Under the pieces are notes generated by a model that did not search any database, had not been told where the DNA came from, and was given only the letters and a program-made list of their open reading frames with translations. Positions 1 through 8,490 of a stretch of DNA of 64,000 nt are shown here, piece by piece. Position numbers and translations under genes: made by a program. Positions within the stretch are counted from its first letter, which is position 1, and the number at the start of each line of letters is the position of its first letter. The stretch is from Geomonas sp. RF6 (GTDB lineage Bacteria > Desulfobacterota > Desulfuromonadia > Geobacterales > Geobacteraceae): NCBI RefSeq assembly GCF_021044625.1, contig NZ_CP087999.1, positions 2,997,001 to 3,061,000 on the forward strand, in the 5' to 3' direction.

Positions 1-210
1 TCCGGGAATTCCGGGAATTCAGCCCGGTCGCTTCCGTTGACGTGAGGGGACACTAGTGGCGCCGCGCTGGAGCACAGGCTTCCCAGCCTGTACCGCGGCG
101 CCAGCCGCGCGGTCTGTGGCGGCTGCGCCGCCATCGCAGGCAAGATGCCTACGCTCCAGCGTGGGGGCACCCGGATTCTTTGTAGCGCGTTCCCCAGAAT
201 TCCCGGAAGG

Positions 211-240
211 CCCTTTGCGAAGGGGGGACAGGGGGGATTT
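211..240. repeat. Partial DUF559-module end repeat in the 1-287 gap
   Basis: The first 287 bases hold no gene. Bases 211-240 match one end of the palindrome-bounded modules described at 20131, 39050 and 49958 (CCCTTTGCGAAGGGGGG followed by ACAGGGGGGATTT). A GAATTCCCGGAA-type sequence just upstream also recurs beside other copies (for example near 30340). No cargo is visible. Confidence 0.6.
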
Positions 241-287
241 GCCTTGGGTGGGGAGATGCTGCAGGGAAGTGGTGGTGCTGGGGCGCT

Positions 288-3200
288 CTAGGCGAGCGCC
301 CCTTTCACCGTCTTACTCAGCGTGTTCAGGTCGAAGGGCTTCTGGATGAGCTGCATCCCCTCCTGAACGAGTCCCTTGCTGGAGATCGTCTCGAAGGTGT
401 ACCCCGACATGAAGACGACCTTGATGGCGGGGCGGATCTTCCTGATGGCGTCCGACATCTCCTTCCCGGACATACCCGGCATGATGACGTCGCTGAGGAT
501 CATGTCCACCACCCGGTTTCTGTCGCGGCAAAGCTCGATCGCCTCCTCCGGGGTCTTCGGCGCCTCGACACGGTAGCCGATCCTCTCCAGCATCTCGCAG
601 GTCATCGCCCGCACCGTCTCGTCGTCCTCCACCAGCAGGATGGAGCCGGAGCCGGAGATCGGCGTCTCGATCTCCTCGACCTGCCCCGCACTCTCGGTGT
701 GGTGGCGCGGCAGGTAGATGTGGAAGAGGGTGCCGCGCCCCGGCTCGCTCCGGACTTCAATGAATCCACCGTTTTGGGTGATGATTCCGTAGACCGTGGC
801 AAGTCCGAGTCCCGTCCCCTTCCCGATCTCCTTCGTGGTAAAGAACGGCTCGAAGATGTGCTTGAGCGTCCCTTTTTCCATCCCGTGCCCGGTATCGCTG
901 AAGGTCAGCCGCACGTACTCCCCCGGCTTCGCGTCGAGCTGCTCCTCGCAGAAATCTTCGTCGATGACGGTGTTTGCCGTGATGATGCTCAGCGTCCCCC
1001 CTGCGGGCATGGCGTCGCGGGCGTTTATGGAGAGGTTCATTACGATCTGGTCCAACTGGGTCGGGTCGATCTTCGTCTTCCACAGGTCCCCGGCGAGCGA
1101 GTACTTTACCACGATGTCCTCGCCGATGAGGCGCGGCAGGGTGCGCTGTCCGTCTCTGATGAAGGCATTGAGGTCCATCTCTTTCGGGGAGATGACCTGC
1201 TGCCGCGAGAAGGCCAGGAGCTGCGCCGTGAGGTCGCGGGAGTGCTCCGCCGCCTTGAAGATCTCGTTCAGGTAGCGCCAGAGGCGCTGCTCCTGGGGGA
1301 CCTCCAGGAGGGCCATCTCCGAGTAGGCCAGAATGACCGTCAGCTTGTTGTTGAAGTCGTGCGCCACCCCTCCTGCGAGGCGCCCGATCGACTCCATCTT
1401 GAGGGACTGGCGCAGCTTCTCCTCGAGGAGCTTCCTCTCGCTGATGTCGCGCGCCGCGACCAGGAGACACCGCTCTCCGAAGACGTCTATCGGGCGGGCG
1501 GAGAGGAGGGTCTCCAGGATGGAGCCATCCTTCCTCTTGAAGCTCACCTCCATGTTCACCGCCTCGCCATTTTCGCGGATCTGCCGCGTCATTTCTCCCC
1601 TGAGGCCCGGGTCGATCCAGAGGTCGATCTCCAGCGTCGTCTTTCCGACAACCTCCTCCCTTGAGTAACCGCTCATGCTGAGATAGCTCGGGTTCACCTC
1701 CAGGATGAGGCCGTCGGTGAGTCGGGTGAGGGAAAGTGCGTCGGGGGAGGTGTTGAAGACCTTGAAGAGCTTCTCCTCCGAAAGGCGCAGCACCTCTTCC
1801 GCCTCCTTGCGCTTGGTGATGTCTGCGGCTATTCCCTCGAAGATGATCTCGTCACCCTCGGCGTGCATAGAGATGGAGCGGTCGTTTATCCAGTGCAGCT
1901 CCCCATCCCTGTCGGTGAGGCGGTACACGATGTCGAACTGCTCCCCCGCCATGAACTGCTGGAGCGCCCTGTCGACCACGCCTGCATCCTCCGGGTGAAT
2001 GGAGTCGCGCCAGAGCATCGGCCGGGCGTAGAGCTCCTCCGGCGTGTAGCCGAGGATGTCGATGACGCGCGGGGAGTAGTAGATCCCGCCGCGCTTCGTC
2101 GTCCAGCGGTACACCATGTCCGGCATCGCCTCCACCACGTTGCGGAAGCGAGCCTCGCTCCGGACCAGTGAGCGGGAGATCTGCTGCTGCTCCACGAGTG
2201 AGGCTGCGAGCTCCCTTCTACTCCTCAGGAGCTTTAGGAAGCTTGCCACCAGCGCGAGGAAGAGGGCGCCGCACAGGAACCCCAGGATCGTCATCCTGTT
2301 GCTTTCCCAGAAGGTGTCGGGACGGTTGATGATGATGCTGCCGGGGGGGAGCTGTGACTCCTTCACCCCGAATCGGCTCATCTGCGCATAGTCGAACATG
2401 TACACGTTCGGGCCGGGGGAGAGATTAACCAGGGAGGCGGGGGAGGCGCCGCCGAGGATCTTCACCGCCATCTGGGCCATGACGACCCCGTGCTCGTGAA
2501 GATCGAGGAGGCGGCCCCCGACGATTCCGTTGCCGAGGCTGAACCCCCATCCGCCGTAGATCGGGACAGGGGTGGCCGCCGCGAGCCGCTGCAGTGCGTG
2601 GTTGCTGGAGAGCCGCTCGCCGCCGCGGTCCTCCATGAAGGAGGCGAAATAGATCACCACCGCCGTCGGCGGCAGCTGCGCCAGCTGCCGGGAAACTTCG
2701 TCCACTTTCTTACCCTTGAGGTAGGAGAAGCGGATCCTGTTGTTGAAGCTGGCGGTCTGCCTGCGAAACTCGGCGCTGTTCAACTCCCCTGTTACGGAGT
2801 CGTCGTGGACTACCACCACCTCGTTCGTGCGGGGGTGAAGGCGGAGGATCAGCTCCAGGGTATCTGCGAAGCTCGGGCGCTCGTCGAGGCCGTTGAAGTT
2901 CCTCTTTCCATTGAGGCGGGAGGGGTCGAAGCAGTTGGTGCCGCAAAAGAGAACAGGCTCCTGCCCAAAGATGGAGTCGCGGTACTTCTCCAGGATGTTG
3001 AAAGCGTAGTCGTCGGTGGAGAAGATGAGGTCGAAGTGGCGCTGCTGGTATTTGAAGCGCAGCAGGTCGAGCACCTTCTCGTCGAACTCCTTGCCGGTGA
3101 AGTGCTTCGAGTCCAGATACTCGATCTGCACCTCGGTGAGCGGCAGGGATTTCATGAGGGTCTGATAGAATCCCTCCACCGCACTGTCCGATCCCTTGTA

Positions 3201-3356
3201 CCACTGATGGTACGAGTTGAGGATCAGCACCCTTTTTTGCCCTGCGACGTCGGCAACTGCGGGGAGTGCGGTGCAAAAGAGAAGGAAGAGGATGGCGAAA
3301 AGAATGTGGAGAGTGCAGGATTTCACACCTGCGGCGGCACTGTTTGCCCTCGACAT
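288..3356 (-). CDS. Hybrid sensor histidine kinase with periplasmic substrate-binding-like sensor, two PAS domains and a receiver
   Basis: A 1022-residue inner-membrane sensor. An N-terminal hydrophobic segment (about residues 15-35) precedes a roughly 300-residue periplasmic region resembling ABC transporter substrate-binding proteins (it begins RVLILNSYHQWYKG). A second membrane helix lies near residues 350-373. Two PAS domains follow (about 405-525 and 530-650). The dimerisation box AGGVAHDFNNKL is near 660, the ATPase G box GTGLGLATVYG near 850, and a C-terminal receiver has its phosphoacceptor Asp in SDVIMPG near 955. The expected role is ligand-triggered autophosphorylation with phosphotransfer to its own receiver; no dedicated output regulator is adjacent. 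I chose ATG 3356 because AAGGG lies 6 bases upstream; a TTG at 3371 is possible. The ligand is unknown. Confidence 0.9.
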   Translation of the reverse strand: MSRANSAAAGVKSCTLHILFAILFLLFCTALPAVADVAGQKRVLILNSYHQWYKGSDSAVEGFYQTLMKSLPLTEVQIEYLDSKHFTGKEFDEKVLDLLRFKYQQRHFDLIFSTDDYAFNILEKYRDSIFGQEPVLFCGTNCFDPSRLNGKRNFNGLDERPSFADTLELILRLHPRTNEVVVVHDDSVTGELNSAEFRRQTASFNNRIRFSYLKGKKVDEVSRQLAQLPPTAVVIYFASFMEDRGGERLSSNHALQRLAAATPVPIYGGWGFSLGNGIVGGRLLDLHEHGVVMAQMAVKILGGASPASLVNLSPGPNVYMFDYAQMSRFGVKESQLPPGSIIINRPDTFWESNRMTILGFLCGALFLALVASFLKLLRSRRELAASLVEQQQISRSLVRSEARFRNVVEAMPDMVYRWTTKRGGIYYSPRVIDILGYTPEELYARPMLWRDSIHPEDAGVVDRALQQFMAGEQFDIVYRLTDRDGELHWINDRSISMHAEGDEIIFEGIAADITKRKEAEEVLRLSEEKLFKVFNTSPDALSLTRLTDGLILEVNPSYLSMSGYSREEVVGKTTLEIDLWIDPGLRGEMTRQIRENGEAVNMEVSFKRKDGSILETLLSARPIDVFGERCLLVAARDISERKLLEEKLRQSLKMESIGRLAGGVAHDFNNKLTVILAYSEMALLEVPQEQRLWRYLNEIFKAAEHSRDLTAQLLAFSRQQVISPKEMDLNAFIRDGQRTLPRLIGEDIVVKYSLAGDLWKTKIDPTQLDQIVMNLSINARDAMPAGGTLSIITANTVIDEDFCEEQLDAKPGEYVRLTFSDTGHGMEKGTLKHIFEPFFTTKEIGKGTGLGLATVYGIITQNGGFIEVRSEPGRGTLFHIYLPRHHTESAGQVEEIETPISGSGSILLVEDDETVRAMTCEMLERIGYRVEAPKTPEEAIELCRDRNRVVDMILSDVIMPGMSGKEMSDAIRKIRPAIKVVFMSGYTFETISSKGLVQEGMQLIQKPFDLNTLSKTVKGALA

Positions 3357-3669
3357 GCTGAACCCTTTCAATCTGAAGGTGTCTCTTTGGGAGTGTGTTC
3401 GGGTAGAGACAGAACCTTGCTCTTATAGCACATGTAGCGTCGAAAGTGGCAGAATATCGGGTGAATTTCGCATAAGGCGGGGTTAACGGAGGGGGCGGAG
3501 TGACTGGATGTGCAGGTGCGAGAGGTGCGGGAGGTGCAAGAGACCCCGCCCCTTGTGACAGGGACGGGGTGGTTTCGATAAAACCATTTTGCCTTGGGCT
3601 CACGCGTTCCCTCCCTTTCAAGGGAGAGGGTGGTGATGGGGTTGTTGCTCGGGCGTCAATATAGTCAAT

Positions 3670-3763
3670 GTAGGCCGGGATAAGCCGCCAGGCGTTCCCG
3701 GCGGTCCACCGCAGACGCAGCCGCAGCGAAATGCCGGAAACGCTAGCGCTTATTCCGGCCTAC
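3670..3763. repeat. REPIN-like pair of inverted REP palindromes
   Basis: Two inverted copies of a REP-like palindrome face each other: GTAGGCCGGGATAAG at the left end and CTTATTCCGGCCTAC at the right, about 94 bases apart outer-to-outer. The GTAG-GCCGG end resembles enterobacterial REP sequences. A near-identical unit is at 10759-10855. The rest of the 3357-3801 gap holds a GC-rich palindrome (about 3609-3644) and a small ACCCCG hairpin near 3543-3571, but no gene. Confidence 0.65.
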
Positions 3764-3801
3764 GAGTGTCAGCACGCCGGGCGGCTGAGCTTTATTCCTG
3801 T

Positions 3802-6210
3802 TCACTCCTGGAAAGCGACCTGGTACACGTCCTTGTACTCGCGGGCGAAGTGCACCTCGATCCCCTCCCTCAGGTAGTCGGGGAGCTCCAGGAAGTCCTT
3901 CCGGTTTGCCTCGGGGAAGACGAGGACCTTGAGGCCCGCGCGCCGCGCCGCGATCGTCTTCTCCTTCACGCCGCCGATGGGAAGCACACGTCCGGTGAGG
4001 GTGAGCTCGCCGGTCATGCCGAGCTTTTGGCGCACCGGTTTCCCCGTCATCATGGAAGCGAGCGCGGTCGCCATCGTCACGCCGGCGGAGGGGCCGTCCT
4101 TCGGGGTGGCGCCTGCCGGGACGTGCAGATGGACGAAGCGGGTATCGAAGAAATCTTCCTCCACCCCGAACTCCCTGGCGTGGGACATTACATAGGAATA
4201 GGCTATCTCGGAGCTCTCCACCATGACGTTCCCGAGTTGCCCTGTCTGCTTGAACCCCTTGTTCTTGCTGGAAACCGCCGCCGCCTCGATCGGAAGTGTT
4301 GCCCCCCCCATGCTGGTCCAGGCGAGCCCGGTGACCACCCCTGCGACGTTCTCGAAGATCTCCTCGGTGGCAAAGACCGGCTGCCCGAGGAGTTCCGGGA
4401 GGTCCTTCTTCCCTATCACCAGCGGCTCCACCCGTCCGGTGGCGAACTCGGTGGCGGCTTTCCGCATGAGCTTCTTGATGCGGTTTTCCAGGGTGCGCAC
4501 CCCGGCCTCCCGGGCCCAGCCGTCGACGAGCGCGGCAAGGGTCTCCTTGCGCAGTACCACCTGTCCCGCCTTGAGCCCGTGGCTTTCCAGCGCCTTCGGT
4601 ATGAGGTAGCGCTTGGCGATCTCCAGCTTTTCCTCCAGCACGTAGCCGGAGAGGCGGATCACCTCCATGCGGTCGAGGAGGGGCGCCGGGATGGTGTCGA
4701 GGGTGTTGGCGGTCGCCACGAAGAGGACGTTGGAGAGGTCGAAGGGGACGTCCAGGTAGTGGTCGCGGAAGGTCGCGTTCTGCTCCGGGTCGAGGACCTC
4801 GAGAAGGGCGGATGCCGGATCGCCGTGGAAGGAGGCGCCGATCTTGTCGATCTCGTCCAGCATGAGGACCGGGTTTGCCGTCTTCGCGCTCTTCATCGCC
4901 TGCACGAATTTCCCCGGCATGGCGCCGATGTAGGTGCGCCGGTGTCCCTTGATTTCCGCCTCGTCGCGCATGCCGCCCAAGGAGAAGCGGTAGAAGGTGC
5001 GGTTCAGCGCGTCGGCGATGCTCCTGCCGACGGAGGTCTTACCGACCCCCGGAGGGCCGACCAGGCACAGGATCGATCCGGAGATGTCCCCTTTCATCTT
5101 GCCGACCGCGATGAACTCGAGGATCCGCTCCTTCACGTCCTTCAGCCCGTAGTGGTCGCGGTCGAGGATGCGCCGCGCCTTCTCCAGGTTGTACGAGTCC
5201 TTCCCGAATTTCCCCCAGGGGAGGATGGTGAGCCAGTCGAGATAGTTGCGGGTCACGTGGTACTCCGGGGAGGAGGGCTCAAGGAGCTTGAACTTCTCCA
5301 ACTCCTCCGTGATCGCCCGCTCCGCCTCGGGGTTCAGCTTGAGCTCCTTCAGCCGCTCCTCGAACTTCTCCACCTCGGTCGTCTTTCCTTCCTTTTCGAG
5401 CCCCAGCTCCTTCTTGATCGCCTTCAGCTGCTCCTTCAAAAAGAACTCCCGCTGGTGCGTGCTGATCTTCTCCTCGATCTGCTTGGTGATCTTTGTCTGC
5501 AGGCGGGAGACTTCCAGCTCCTTCTTCAGGAGGACGAGGACGAGGTCGATCCTGCTGCGCACGTCGACACTTTCGAGCACCTGCTGCAACTCCTGCCCGT
5601 CGGCGGTGGTGAGGTGCGCCGCGAAGTCGGCGAGCTTGCCGGGGTCGTCGAGGTTGGAGCGGCTGAGAAAGAGCTTGATCTCCTCGGAGTAGAGGGGGTT
5701 TATCTGGACCAGTTCCTTCAGGGTCGCCAGCACCGCCATGGAGTACGCCTTCACCTCCGGATTTACCGGGATATCCGCAGCATAGTGGTACCGCACCTTT
5801 GCCAGGTACCCCTCGGCGGACTCGGTGACCTCCTCGATGCTGAAGCGCTCCAGCGTGCTGATCAGGAAGTGCGCGTTATCATCGTCCTGGTGGACGATCT
5901 TCACGATCCTTCCGGCGACCCCGAAGCCGTGCAGGTTGACGGAGCTGTCGGGAGCCTCGGGATCACGCACCAGCACCATGCCGAGGGCCCGAGAGGGGGT
6001 CTGCATCGCCCGCTGCACGGCCTGTATCTGGGCGGATCCGCTTATCACGATCGGAATCAGGAGGCCGGGAAAGGCCGGCCGCGGCCGCAGCGGGATTATG
6101 GGGATGAGGGGTGGGAGAAGGTCCGTCGCAAGGACGAGCTCGCCCGCCCCCTCTTTCTCGAATTCCTCGTTGCTCTCCATATCTATAATCTCCTGGAAGT
6201 ATTCACTCAT
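3802..6210 (-). CDS. lon: ATP-dependent Lon protease
   Basis: An 802-residue cytoplasmic AAA+ serine protease that unfolds and degrades damaged and regulatory proteins. The Lon N-terminal substrate-binding domain covers about residues 34-230, followed by a coiled linker. Walker A GPPGVGKTS is near residue 388 and the Walker B region is LMLDEIDK. The catalytic Ser is in PKDGPSAG near 704 and the catalytic Lys in GGVKEK near 748, so the Ser-Lys dyad is intact. Length is typical for bacterial Lon. The start is supported by AAGGAG 7 bases upstream. It is divergent from the PAS gene at 6466. I saw no heat-shock promoter that I could defend. Confidence 0.97.
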   Translation of the reverse strand: MSEYFQEIIDMESNEEFEKEGAGELVLATDLLPPLIPIIPLRPRPAFPGLLIPIVISGSAQIQAVQRAMQTPSRALGMVLVRDPEAPDSSVNLHGFGVAGRIVKIVHQDDDNAHFLISTLERFSIEEVTESAEGYLAKVRYHYAADIPVNPEVKAYSMAVLATLKELVQINPLYSEEIKLFLSRSNLDDPGKLADFAAHLTTADGQELQQVLESVDVRSRIDLVLVLLKKELEVSRLQTKITKQIEEKISTHQREFFLKEQLKAIKKELGLEKEGKTTEVEKFEERLKELKLNPEAERAITEELEKFKLLEPSSPEYHVTRNYLDWLTILPWGKFGKDSYNLEKARRILDRDHYGLKDVKERILEFIAVGKMKGDISGSILCLVGPPGVGKTSVGRSIADALNRTFYRFSLGGMRDEAEIKGHRRTYIGAMPGKFVQAMKSAKTANPVLMLDEIDKIGASFHGDPASALLEVLDPEQNATFRDHYLDVPFDLSNVLFVATANTLDTIPAPLLDRMEVIRLSGYVLEEKLEIAKRYLIPKALESHGLKAGQVVLRKETLAALVDGWAREAGVRTLENRIKKLMRKAATEFATGRVEPLVIGKKDLPELLGQPVFATEEIFENVAGVVTGLAWTSMGGATLPIEAAAVSSKNKGFKQTGQLGNVMVESSEIAYSYVMSHAREFGVEEDFFDTRFVHLHVPAGATPKDGPSAGVTMATALASMMTGKPVRQKLGMTGELTLTGRVLPIGGVKEKTIAARRAGLKVLVFPEANRKDFLELPDYLREGIEVHFAREYKDVYQVAFQE

Positions 6211-6465
6211 GGCAGGACTCCTTCATGTATTGAGAAAAAGCTAGTAACGATCCTTCCGGAAGTCAACTGGAGGAGGGGTTTTTCTTATACAATCCCGGGA
6301 AAGCGGGAGCGGAGGAATGAGAGGGAAAGATCGATGATCTGGAATGAATGAGGAAAAGTAAACGATTCTCCGAAGATTGTGCTATACTCCCTGCCGCTCA
6401 AGACAGAGCGGTGCCGCGAGGGGCCGCCGACGGGATGTCGCAGACCAGAGAGAAGGAGGCAAGAG

Positions 6466-7035
6466 ATGGGTTCGATGATGAGGGATCTCATGATCTTTCG
6501 CGCCCTTTTGGATTATTTCCCCCATTCTTTTTACGTGAAGGAGTACTTCAACGACGGCAACGACAACTTCAGCGGGGGGAACTTCGTCCGGGTTAGCAAG
6601 GTGAAGGCCAGCCACTACGGGCTGAGCATAAAGCAGATCCTCGGGAAGACGGACTACGACCTCCTCCCTCTGGACCAGGCGCAGCGGGCTGTGATGGACG
6701 ATCTGTGGGTAATGCAGAACAGGCGCTCGATCAAGAACCGGCGCGAGCGGATCACCCACCCCAACGGCGAGGTGGTGTGGATGTCGGTAACGAAGATGCC
6801 CCTCATGTACGACGACGCCGTCTCCGGGATCATCGGCTTTTCCATCGACATCACCCAGCAGGTAAAGGCGGAAGAACGCGCCGCCCGCATCGCCGCGCTG
6901 GTGCATCAGATCCATCTTCCGCTCGCCACCATCTCCGCGGTGCTGAAGAGCCTCGGGCCCCGGTACGACAGGCTGTACCGGATGCTCGCGAGCATGCTCT
7001 CCTGCCTGAAGAAGATAAACCATGAGAAGCGCTAG
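6466..7035 (+). CDS. PAS domain protein
   Basis: A 189-residue protein dominated by one PAS domain (about residues 10-130). Visible elements are a short FPHSFYVKEYF-type opening, a KTDYDLLP element and a closing GIIGFSIDITQQ. A helical tail follows with no kinase, cyclase or DNA-binding domain. It may be a stand-alone sensor or adaptor that binds a small ligand or partner. I chose ATG 6466 because GAAGGAGG lies directly upstream; longer in-frame starts lack this. A TATACT -10-like box is at 6383-6388. The stop overlaps the start of the next gene by 14 bases, so the two are probably co-translated. The partner is unknown. Confidence 0.8.
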   Translation: MGSMMRDLMIFRALLDYFPHSFYVKEYFNDGNDNFSGGNFVRVSKVKASHYGLSIKQILGKTDYDLLPLDQAQRAVMDDLWVMQNRRSIKNRRERITHPNGEVVWMSVTKMPLMYDDAVSGIIGFSIDITQQVKAEERAARIAALVHQIHLPLATISAVLKSLGPRYDRLYRMLASMLSCLKKINHEKR

Positions 7036-7555
7036 CTGCCGGATGCCGGACGAGATGGAGGAATTTGCTGCGCGGGAGGAGGCCCCCTTTCAGCTTATGG
7101 TGCAGAGGCTTCGGGAGGGCGGCTTTCCCTTCGCGCTCCATGCCCATGCGGCGACCCGCACGGTGGACGATGCCGCGGAGCAGCTGTCGTTCGACGTTTC
7201 CCGTATCGTGAAGACCGTCGCTTTCCGCACCAGGGACGGCAGGATCGTTCTCGCCGCCCTGCGCGGCACGCGGCGGGTGAACTATCCCCGCCTCGCCGCC
7301 CTTCTCGGCATCAACCGCCGCGATCTCGCTCCCCTCTCGCCGGAGGAGGTGCGCGAGATCCTCGGGGTCGAGCCGGGGGGCGTGTCGCCCCTTCTTGCCG
7401 GCGACAACACCACCGTTCTTCTGGACAGCGACATCCTCACCATTCTCCCCACCCTCTACTGCGGCACCGGCCGCACCGACCGCACATTCGAGCTCTCACC
7501 CGAGGACCTGGTCACTGCAAGCGGCGGCGAAGTCGGCGACTTTTCCCGGGAGTAG
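7022..7555 (+). CDS. YbaK/EbsC-family aminoacyl-tRNA deacylase-like protein
   Basis: A 177-residue protein of the YbaK/prolyl-tRNA-editing fold, which hydrolyses misacylated tRNA (commonly Cys-tRNA-Pro or Ala-tRNA-Pro). The conserved elements RIVKTVAFRTRDG, LAALRGTRRVNYPRLAALLG and the late GGVSPLL region match the family. Substrate preference cannot be read from the sequence. The gene begins inside the end of the upstream PAS gene. A second ATG at 7043 is an alternative start. It is distinct from the YbaK paralogue at 43983. Confidence 0.85.
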   Translation: MRSASCRMPDEMEEFAAREEAPFQLMVQRLREGGFPFALHAHAATRTVDDAAEQLSFDVSRIVKTVAFRTRDGRIVLAALRGTRRVNYPRLAALLGINRRDLAPLSPEEVREILGVEPGGVSPLLAGDNTTVLLDSDILTILPTLYCGTGRTDRTFELSPEDLVTASGGEVGDFSRE

Positions 7556-7566
7556 AGCGGCCCCTG

Positions 7567-8277
7567 TCACGGCATCAGCCTGGTCCACACCCCGGACACG
7601 ACAAGAATGATGAATACCGCTGGAAGCATGTTCACCAGCCGGAAGCTTTTCAGCTGCAGGAGGTTGAAGCCGGCGGCGAGCATGAGAATCCCCCCCGTCG
7701 CCTTGAAGTCGCTCACCGCCACAGGGGTCATAAAGGTGTTGATGCTCGCGGCACCGGCGTAAAGGGAGCTTTGCACGGCGAACATGGGGATGACGAAGAG
7801 AAGGAGGCTGTAGCCGATATTGGCGGAGAAGACGATCGCCGTGATGAAGTCGAGGCAGCTCTTCACGATCAGAAGGGAAGGGTCTCCGGTAAGCCCTTCA
7901 TTCAGCGACCCCACAACACCTGTCCCGCTGAAGCAGAAGATGACGAGGAGACTGCTGAAGAGTGTGGAGAAATTTTCCTCCGTCATGCCGTGGAAGCTCC
8001 CCCCCTCCTTGTTTCTCTCATAGATCACCGCCGTCAGGCGCTCGATCCACGACTGAAAGTCGAAGAGCTCCCCGCATAGTGACCCGAGAAGAAGGGCGAT
8101 GATGACCGCGGGGATCTGCCGGATCTGCCCGATCATGGCGATGCCGAGGGTCATGGAGGCGCAGCCGAAGGTGAGGGGCATGTTCTTGCGCACCCTCTCC
8201 GGGAGCCGACCGCCGCAGGTAAATCCTATGACACAGCCGACCGCTACGGCGGAGGCGTTTACAATTGGTCCGATCAT
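7567..8277 (-). CDS. DUF554 family membrane protein
   Basis: A 236-residue, strongly hydrophobic protein with about six or seven membrane helices. Glycine-rich helices such as VNASAVAVGCVIGFTCGG and LGSLCGEL are characteristic of the DUF554 family. It probably works as an inner-membrane transporter or channel of unknown substrate. The start has GGAG 5 bases upstream. It converges on the YbaK-like gene with only 11 bases between the stops, and diverges from the penicillin-binding protein gene at 8491. No function is assigned beyond the family. Confidence 0.85.
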   Translation of the reverse strand: MIGPIVNASAVAVGCVIGFTCGGRLPERVRKNMPLTFGCASMTLGIAMIGQIRQIPAVIIALLLGSLCGELFDFQSWIERLTAVIYERNKEGGSFHGMTEENFSTLFSSLLVIFCFSGTGVVGSLNEGLTGDPSLLIVKSCLDFITAIVFSANIGYSLLLFVIPMFAVQSSLYAGAASINTFMTPVAVSDFKATGGILMLAAGFNLLQLKSFRLVNMLPAVFIILVVSGVWTRLMP

Positions 8278-8490
8278 CGTTACTCCGCTTGCAAGAGGTA
8301 AAGCCCGGGATAGTACGCCGCAGGCGCGGCCGCGTCAACACCGGTTGCTTCGACATAGTCTCTTCGGGGCGAATGAGTTCCGTCGCAGGAGCGTGAGCAC
8401 GCCCATCTTTGACTTGCCCCGGTGGCTAACCTGTGAGAAAATCTCCGAGGTTTTTCCGGACCCCACTCTTTCGAAGGAGCACAACTCGCC

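Noticed and set aside
3766-6351. An 861-codon open frame on the plus strand
   Set aside because: It is antisense to lon, whose motifs are complete. Long antisense frames are expected at this GC content.
6211-6465. A heat-shock (sigma-32) promoter for lon
   Set aside because: No convincing match to the -35/-10 pattern in this gap.
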